Source: Branchiostoma floridae
Taxonomy: Eukaryota > Chordata > Leptocardii > Amphioxiformes > Branchiostomatidae
Reading direction: 5' to 3'
NCBI RefSeq assembly: GCF_000003815.2
Contig: NC_049984.1
Location: forward strand, 27,644,316-27,708,315
Length of the DNA: 64,000 nt
Part shown: one piece after another, positions 57,172-64,000 of the stretch
How positions within the stretch are numbered: the stretch's first letter is position 1
Layout: every line of letters starts with the position of its first letter
The notes under the pieces: generated by a model
Told to the model about the DNA's origin: nothing
The model's input: only the letters and a program-made list of their open reading frames with translations
The model's database searches: none
Program-made: the position numbers and the translations under genes

Positions 57172-59072
57172 CTAAAACAGCAATGGCATCGGTCATCAAG
57201 GCCAAAGGCGCAGGATTTCTTGTGGTCCTTGGACCTTGCCCTTAGAACCTTGGCGCTTTACCCTGCATTTGGGCATGGCACTTGTACCACTGCGTCACGT
57301 GTCAGACCTGTGATGTGGGAACGGGTCCGCCCTGGTCAATACAGTAATTCTCCAACCTGTTCAACCTGACCCGCTGAGAGCAGTTAAGTTGGCTGGCAGA
57401 AAATACAGTGTAATCCAGAAATCCTACACGGACGACGTGACCTACATTTCACCATTTCACCCATCTCAAAGCAAATGTCAGGGAGAGGAGAACGTCAACG
57501 TAAGCCTTATTTCACCATTTCAATTAGAACGGGTCTTGCACAAACACTTGGATGTGGATATGATGGCACTGAATTTCTATTTGTGAAATGTTGGGCAACA
57601 TAACTTTTACCAATAGAAATGATATGTTGTTATTACTTGAACATTTCTGTCAATTTGTCGATTTTATTTAGGCTAGAGAGACTGAGAGGCACACAGCAGA
57701 AACATATCATGTTTAGTTACCTTTATTGTTCTTTTCGCTATTCGATACATTAGACCTACTATAAAAATATTGTCTTATGATAAAAATATATAGATTGTGT
57801 GCACAATGTTCGATTTGATTGTTCTAAGGACTATACATACAAAGATTTAAAAATAGGATGTACATTGAATAAGCAAATATATCTGAGTATAGGCAAGTAA
57901 AACAGGCTGGGCTAATTTGCAGACTTCTTTTATGAGGGTGGCGGTATATAGCCCTGGTTCGCTAGTTTGAAGAGCAGCCCTGCTCGAAGTCTGCGAAGGA
58001 GGTTACAAACAGGTAGCTAAAAATTAAAAAAAGTTTCTGAAGTTATAAAACTGAAGAAAAACAGATTTGTTTTGGAATATAGAGGCAACTAGAGATAAAT
58101 AATGGTGCTTAACCAATATAGACAGGTTTGCTTTGTGTTTAGTTATGTGGTTGAAAATATAAGTAGTGTAAATAAGGTGGGGAGGAAGAAGAGCAACCAA
58201 CTTGATGTTGGACAGACATGTACGTAAAAGCCAAAGGAGAGTGTCCGAAAAAGGAGGTAGATGAAGATGTGGTCTTCGCGTGCGTGGCATGTCAAAGCGA
58301 CTGGTTTATGCTGCCATATAATTTCACTATGTCCGCTGTAATGTTACGGCGCGGAGAGTTGATCCATTGCGCCGACGTTGTTATGACTCGGAGTGTTATA
58401 GCCATGTGCGCTATTCTTCTAAAAAGTTAGATGTAACGTTAGAATAGGTACCTCTCATGTTCTGTCAAAAGATCTGTCCAGGGGCGTGACATGTCTCTGA
58501 TGCGGTGTGTTGTCTTGTGTTATTGTTGACTGCAGCTCAAGTTATATAACATCGGACGTATAGGATTAGACCATTGTTGTATGGAAGGGGGGGATCGGGT
58601 CCACAAAGTCTAATGTGAGGGCTAAACATAGTAGAAGCCATGGAAGTCTTAGTTCGATGGTGTAAAAATTGGTAAGATGTAGGATAGATGTCTTAAAGGG
58701 TAGGTTGTTACAAAGGTTAGTTTTTTGTTGTTTTGTTTGGGGCATGCTAGCAGTTTGTTAATGGTAATGGAGTAGTAAATGCCATTTATCTGTTTACACT
58801 AAATGAATGTCAATTGATTTGAACCAGTTGTCGTAAATGTTTAATTACGTTTTAAAGTGGCGCGGTGGCGTGGAAAGTTCTGTGTCATTTGCATACATTT
58901 GTAAATACATTTGCATTCCCAAATTAGGCAAACTTCAATGTATACAGGGTCGAAACAATTGAATGAGGTTTACTTTGAGAAAAATAGAACCAAAGCATCG
59001 AGCATGAATTTAGCGGTCAGTATGGTAGTGTCTATTCCATGACTTAAGCCCCTCTTTCATCCACTTTGCTGT
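57172..59072. other. No supported gene
   Basis: A plus-strand exon-like piece (about 57399-57500, donor CAAC/gtaagc) is weakly supported. The remainder is A-T-rich with motif-free open frames on both strands. Confidence 0.4.
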
Positions 59073-60143
59073 CTAGTTGTAGTTTATCTTATGCAACAGA
59101 TTTCTGTTGAATGAAGGGAAAGATTCAAAGGCCCGGCCTGGGATGACGGCCAACAGGTCAGCCTTCCTGTTCTCCTCAACCAGTAACTTTATGTCTTCAT
59201 CCCATTTCTCTTTGTGGTGGTAACCTGAAGCACCCCTTCGACCCAATGCTGCATTCTGATTGTCCATCAATGCCTTGAGGTAATGCAAACTACGGGTGAC
59301 TCTTAAAGCACTGTTTTCATTGAGACTTGGGCCCATGTTCTTTGGGAAGCTCTTTGCGAAGTTGTTATGATTCTCGAGGTTTAGATCTAGTGAGATATTT
59401 TGTCCCCCCCCCCCCCCCCCTCTTGTTGAAAAAGCGATTCTCGTCCTGACGAGACTGTAAGCCATGTGCAGTGACAGAAAACTGCTGTAAGCATATTGTG
59501 TGTGTCCATATGCCCTGTAGTATAACAATGCAAATGAATAGAGTCTGTGAAGGCGCTCCCCATCTCCTTCTTTCACAGCGTCCCTCATGTTTCTGAGAAA
59601 CAGGCCATAGAAGAGACGTGCCAGGGTATAGTTTCTTTTGTAGTCTTCCTCCTGGCACGACTCCTTTGGCTTGTCTGGTGATGAGTTAGGGTTAGGTGTA
59701 GGCTGCATGTCGAGATCGTGTGCTCGAATTTCATGTTCATTTCTGGTTTTCTCTGGGGGGAAAAAGCAACTTTTTACCCCGCTAGCTACATTGGAGACAA
59801 TTTCCCCTTCCTTCAGCATTACGTACTTGTCAATGATGTGGCCCACAGGCTCGCCTGGTCTCCTTGTCGGCCACATCAATTTCGGGTGGAAAGCAGTTCT
59901 TCTTTGGGAGATCTAGAGATATAAATGTACAACAAAGACCAGTTTTGAAAAACAGGCAGACCACACGAGTAAGTTTATTACACATTAATATCATAACATG
60001 CAATTAACACCCACCAATTTATACTACAGAAATAACGGTGTGGAAAGTGTACCTTCCATGGTGTAAATTCCAAAGTAATCCATGGAAACCGTCAGGATTA
60101 GGGCATCCGTGTCCTTGTCGACAAACTCTTTGTAGGAGTTGTA
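59073..60143 (-). pseudogene. DUF6589-type gene, two exons in view, frameshifted
   Basis: Exon 60143-60053 (cut by the gap) holds YKEFVDKDTDALILTVSMDY and FGIYTMEG. It splices in phase (donor gtacac, acceptor atatctctag) to exon 59912-59073, which starts DLPKKNCFPPEIDVADKE. One extra G near 59846 shifts the frame to IIDKYVMLKEGEIVSNVASG. Then come GLFLRNMRDAVKEGDGERLH, RAYGHTQYAYSSF, NISLDLNLENHNNF and RVTRSLHYLKAL to a stop. This block order is that of DUF6589, a domain of unknown role found in many copies in invertebrates and usually linked to mobile DNA. A C run at 59404-59420 adds extra glycines and may also be a sequencing or assembly problem. An intact gene is possible if the extra G is an error. 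Confidence 0.75.
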
Positions 60144-60243
60144 NNNNNNNNNNNNNNNNNNNNNNNNNNNNNNNNNNNNNNNNNNNNNNNNNNNNNNNNN
60201 NNNNNNNNNNNNNNNNNNNNNNNNNNNNNNNNNNNNNNNNNNN

Positions 60244-63200
60244 GGTGGTAGTTTGCTGTTTAGGGCCTTGTAGACTAGCACGGCATTGCTACTGGTGTGT
60301 TGCTCAAATGCATACCTAACATACCACAAAAATAATTTCACAAAATTAAGTCCCCTCCAAAATAAATGAATCTACAAAATATTGTAGTTACCTCTTTGCT
60401 GCCGTGGACAGCAGCTGTTCCCAGTCGTCGTGCTGTACCTTGGACAGCAAGGGCAGCAGTGCGTAGTACAGCAGTTCCAGCCCCATCAGCAAGGGGGAGC
60501 CTCTGTGTGGCTGATGCAACATACCCTGCAGTATGCAAATCATCTCTTCTGATTCAAGTATCTAAGCATGTTAAAGCTTGTGATGTTGTAGAAAAAAATC
60601 ATTACAGTATCTATAGAGAATGTATACACTATCAAAAGGATCTTCTTTTGTTTTCAAAACTACCCAAAGTCATGTGTTGTAATATTGCATTTTTGCAGGG
60701 TTAAATGATTCACCTATTGAACGATTCAAAAGAGCAATATTATTCCCAGACACCACCTGGCACCTCCAGTAAAACAGCCTAGTACAAATCTCCTCCCAAA
60801 CTGTGTACTAACATCTAACAGAAAACTCACCTGATAGCCAGCATGAGTCTTTCCTGTAGCAGCGTTACACCATTCCCAGACATACACCACCTCCAGGACT
60901 ACATCCAGGTACAACTCTCCTCCCAAACTGTGTACTAACATCTAACAGAAAACTCACCTGATAGCCAGCATGAGTCTTTCCTGTAGCAGCGTTACACCAT
61001 TCCCAGACATACACCACCTCCAGGACTACATCCAGGTACAATTCTCCTCCCAAACTGTGTACTAACATCTTGCAGAAAACTCACCTGGTAGCCAGCATGA
61101 GTCTTTCCTGTAGCAGTGTTACACCATTCCCAGACATACACCACCTCCAGGACTACATTCTAGTACAACTCTCCTCCCAAACTGTGTACTAACATCTTAC
61201 AGAAAACTCACCTGGTAGCCAGCATGAGTCTTTCCTGTAGCAGCGTTACACCATTCCCAGACATACACCACCTCCAGGACTACATTCTAGTACAACTCTC
61301 CTCCCAAACTGTGTACTAACATCTTACAGAAAACTCACCTGGTAGCCAGCATGAGTCTTTCCTGTAGCAGTGTTACACCATTCCCAGACATACACCACCT
61401 CCAGGACTACATCCAGGTACAACTCTACTCCCAAACTGTGTACTAACATCTTACAGAAAACTCACCTGGTAGCCAGCATGACTCTTTCCTGTAGCAGCGT
61501 TACACCATTCCCAGACATACACCACCTCCAGGACTACATTCTAGTACAACTCTCCTCCCAAACTGTGTACTAACATCTTACAGAAAACTCACCTGGTAGC
61601 CAGCATGACTCTTTCCTGTAGCAGCGTTACACCATTCCCAGACATACACCACCTCCAGGACTACATCCAGGTACAACTCTCCTCCCAAACTCTCTCTCAG
61701 ACTAGCAGCAAATGCTTTGTCGTCACTCCTAGCGCTACCCTCCCCGCTAGACATCCTGCTAGTCCTCGCGCTCGAGTGGGACTCCGAAATCGAGGTCATG
61801 TGATCCGACAGGTGGAACCCCTTCAGATCGAGGCTCAGCGAGTTGCGGCTTTCGTCCGAACTTTCCGACACGCCACGTTCCGAACTCTCGGAAAACCTAG
61901 AGTCCCTAAAGTCTTCAGATTCGCTAAAGGAACTTCCGGAACTAAACAGCATCTTATCCGACAGACTGCTCATGGCGAAGATGTTTCCACGCTGCAGGTT
62001 GCCTAGGAGACGACCGACAAAGATGGCGACAGGTAGGAGGTCGGGGATGGTGGCGGTGGATGGGTCGCTCTCCGAATGTGGTGGATTTGGAACTGTGGAG
62101 AAGTACAGCGAGGCATCCAACATGCGTGCCAGGGACCACTGTGGGAAAGAATGAAATTATGATAATATAATTTCTCTCATACAGAGTACTGAAAAATTGT
62201 GTTTATCATGTCTGAATCTGTGTTGCTCAACCGACGTACATGTTGGCGTCACATTTGGTGAAAATCGATCGACGACGTTTCTATGGCAATCGTCCGAGGC
62301 TCGCTTATGATCATAACTTTATTGCACAACAATTGTACAAGGTATAGAGTATGGCTTATAGGTGACAGGGGCTGTTTTCAGGTGAAAAAATACGTGGAAC
62401 CCTCTGTCGATCTTAAATATGGCCGATCTTCCATCGATACGCCCGAATATCGTGGATAATGTGACAAGGGTAATAGGACAGTATGTTAGACTGTGGTCTA
62501 CTGTTTCTATAAATTAATCACTTCCCTATCCAGTAATGTTGTATACTACAAGTGTCTGTGTTCTCCAGTGCTACCAGTGGAAAAGTAGCTCAACTGTTCA
62601 TTGAATGACTCTAAATGGTTTGCATGAGATCACTTTCTTCTTTTGCCACCCTACCTGTTGAGAGACTGCCTCCCTCAGCGTCCCCCACTCTTCCTTACTG
62701 GGTACCAGGAGCCTGATGAACTCTGCCACAGCAGGGTTGAGTCCTGGAGGTGTGCCCCCCTCCCCCTCAACCTCTGTATCCACCTCGGCTGGTGCAGTTG
62801 CCATGGTGGTCACAAGGCTCAGGGAGGCGCTGGCAAGACTCTGCACACTGAAAAACAAAATCATATCTAATTTACGATCTAAAAGGATAAATTTGAACTG
62901 TGTAAAATAAGTGAATAGAGTTTAGAAAGTATACTTTGGTACAGGTTTTATACCCGACCTTTTGTTTTATTCTTGTCCTTTTGCTAAATATGAACTTAAA
63001 AATGCTTAGGAACCAATGAAAGAATTATACAAAACATAACAATTCTTTAATACAAAATCCAAATTATTGAGTTTGGTATCAGCCAATGTTTAGATTACTT
63101 CTTATTTAGCTACTTTATACCTTTCCCAGAGCCTACTGCACTCCTTGCAGCTCAGTATCAAGGCACAGCTGTGTGGCCAAATGGCTAAGGAAAAGGAGAT

Positions 63201-63899
63201 GGGCACTGCCCTATACACCATATGGTGTGGGGAGAACTTGTACTTAGGCTACAGCTTTGGCACGTCAATACACCCTACCCCTCGATCTCGGAAGTCAAGC
63301 AATGTGCAGTCCGGTCAGTACTTGGATGAGAGACCACCAAGAAAGACTGTAGCAGGGTCATACCAAAGACTCTTAAAATTGTTACATACTTCTCTGCAAG
63401 GGAAAAGCTAAACACACTAAACTACCAGTGGACTAGCCCCCTGCTGTAGTGCTTGCACCCAGGGTTTAATTAGAAGCGGAGATGGGTGCTGGGCCATCTT
63501 CTGATCAGGGAGGTTGTTCTGAATGGGCAACTGAAGTTTTTTTCTTAGAACTTGTGCTTACTGTTCCAGATGTTGTTGGTTCTGTGTCAGAGACTGTCTG
63601 ATCCACCGGGCAGCCTTGCAGAAGAACCCCTCCTCATTTAGTAGGCCACCACGGTCGGTAATCAGTGCCTGCACCCCACTGCACCAGGTTTCCTGAAGCT
63701 TGGTCTTTACAGGCGCTATAGTAACAAGATGTTTTGACATGTAGAATTTCTAGATAAATTCTTAGTATGAAATACAATTGAAGTTTGGTACCAACCAACC
63801 TTGGTGCCGGACAAATGTAATTGTCCCTCGACGTGGAACGTGGTGAACACTGCGTGGATTCTCGCTTCCACGCCCATCCTGAAGCTCATTTGTAGTCAC
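60244..63899 (-). CDS. Large conserved multi-exon host gene, partial, not identified
   Basis: Six exons in order on the minus strand: 63899-63800 (VHHVPRRGTITFV), 63715-63562 (QETWCSGVQALITDRGGLL), 62838-62655 (FIRLLVPSKEEWGTLREAV), 62138-61593 (WSLARMLDASLYFSTVP, DLLPVAIFVGRLLGN, a Ser-rich stretch, GELYLDVVLEVVYVWEW), 60525-60392 (GLELLYYALLPLLSKVQHD) and 60315-60244 (YAFEQHTSSNAVLVYKAL, running into the gap). All internal phases agree and no stop or frameshift is seen. The helical, domain-poor pieces and many small exons suggest a very large protein such as a giant E3 ligase-like scaffold, but I cannot name it. The gene continues past 63899 toward the window end. Confidence 0.75.
60745..61690 (-). 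repeat. 127-bp tandem repeat of an exon end with its splice donor, seven donors
   Basis: Each unit holds 97 bases of coding-like sequence (TTTGGGAGGAGAG to GGCTACCAG) and 30 bases from gtgagttttctgt to agtacacag. Exon/intron junctions fall at 61593, 61466, 61339, 61212, 61085, 60958 and 60831, exactly 127 apart. Only the first is joined to the full exon 62138-61593. Later units have an AG just before the coding-like part, but the 30-base gap is too short for a normal intron. A truncated eighth piece lies at the left edge. Confidence 0.95.
62141..62652. other. Intron of the large minus-strand gene
   Basis: Lies between acceptor tttcccacag (before 62138) and donor CAACAG/gtaggg (after 62655). 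No other feature seen. Confidence 0.6.
63168..63360 (+). mobile_element. SINE-like element with 5S rRNA-derived (and possibly tRNA-like) part
   Basis: 63281-63360 follows eukaryotic 5S rRNA: cgatctcggaagtcaagca, gtcagtacttggatgagaga and ccacc, with a shortened 5' end (cacgtcaatacaccctacc). This includes the internal pol III control region. Upstream, tgtgtggccaaatggctaag (63171-63190) resembles a tRNA-Leu/Ser A box. Both parts are diverged from functional genes, so this is a repeat rather than a 5S gene. It lies in an intron of the large minus-strand gene. 5S-derived SINEs (SINE3 type) are known in animals. Confidence 0.65.
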
Positions 63900-64000
63900 C
63901 TGAAAGAAGAAGCCCCTCCCCTTTCGGTGACGTGTGCACTCTCGGCTTGCATAATCCTCAGTTCTTCACAACCCGTTCTCGTGAAAATGACCAATCTTCG

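Noticed and set aside
63260..63360. Functional 5S rRNA gene
   Set aside because: The 5' third is shortened and many positions are changed. It is better described as a 5S-derived repeat.

Overview
This is eukaryotic, animal-type draft genomic DNA. Coding sequence is split into short exons with GT/AG splice sites, most of the window is repeats and decayed transposable elements, and there are six runs of N (2736-3000, 4638-4737, 9384-9496, 15693-15792, 16686-16976, 60144-60243). The mix of relics (hAT, BEL/Pao, Ty3/gypsy, several LINEs, CACTA-like, THAP plus DDE transposase, DUF7869 and DUF6589 genes) with a long-form C-type lectin gene fits a cephalochordate such as amphioxus best. That assignment is inference from gene style, not from a species marker. 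There is no bacterial, phage or CRISPR content.

Layout. 0-3 kb: isolated exons, including the spliced C-terminal end of a hAT-type transposase. 3.3-4.0 kb: a 344-bp tandem repeat. 5.34-14.8 kb: a satellite of about 49 monomers of about 194 bp with higher-order structure, ended by the poly-A tail of a minus-strand LINE. 16-30 kb: a graveyard of multi-exon, transposon-derived genes, all on the plus strand, many with intact splice sites but frameshifted exons. 31.6-45.7 kb: a large inverted duplication (arms about 1.6 kb) around an 11-kb interior. The interior holds a C-type lectin membrane-protein gene with a 17-residue repeat stalk, a second satellite array invaded by three different small transposons, and a LINE fragment. 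The right arm is the 3' end of a minus-strand gene whose last exon carries a 39-bp coding minisatellite. 47.9-50.1 kb: a decayed minus-strand gene.

50134-55389 is a 5.26-kb DNA transposon bounded by a perfect 9-bp target duplication. It carries a broken THAP plus DDE transposase and a nested 1.5-kb TTA-flanked element. 56.1-56.9 kb: a minus-strand Ty3/gypsy LTR with the start of gag. 59-60.1 kb: a DUF6589-type gene. 60.2-64 kb: exons of a large, apparently intact minus-strand host gene, in which the 3' end of one exon with its splice donor is tandemly repeated seven times at exactly 127-bp spacing.

The genes with the best claim to function are the C-type lectin gene (about 36.84-39.33 kb) and the large minus-strand gene at the right end. 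The most unusual structures are the 9-bp-duplication transposon, the serial splice-donor array, and two foldback elements that share a core but not their ends.
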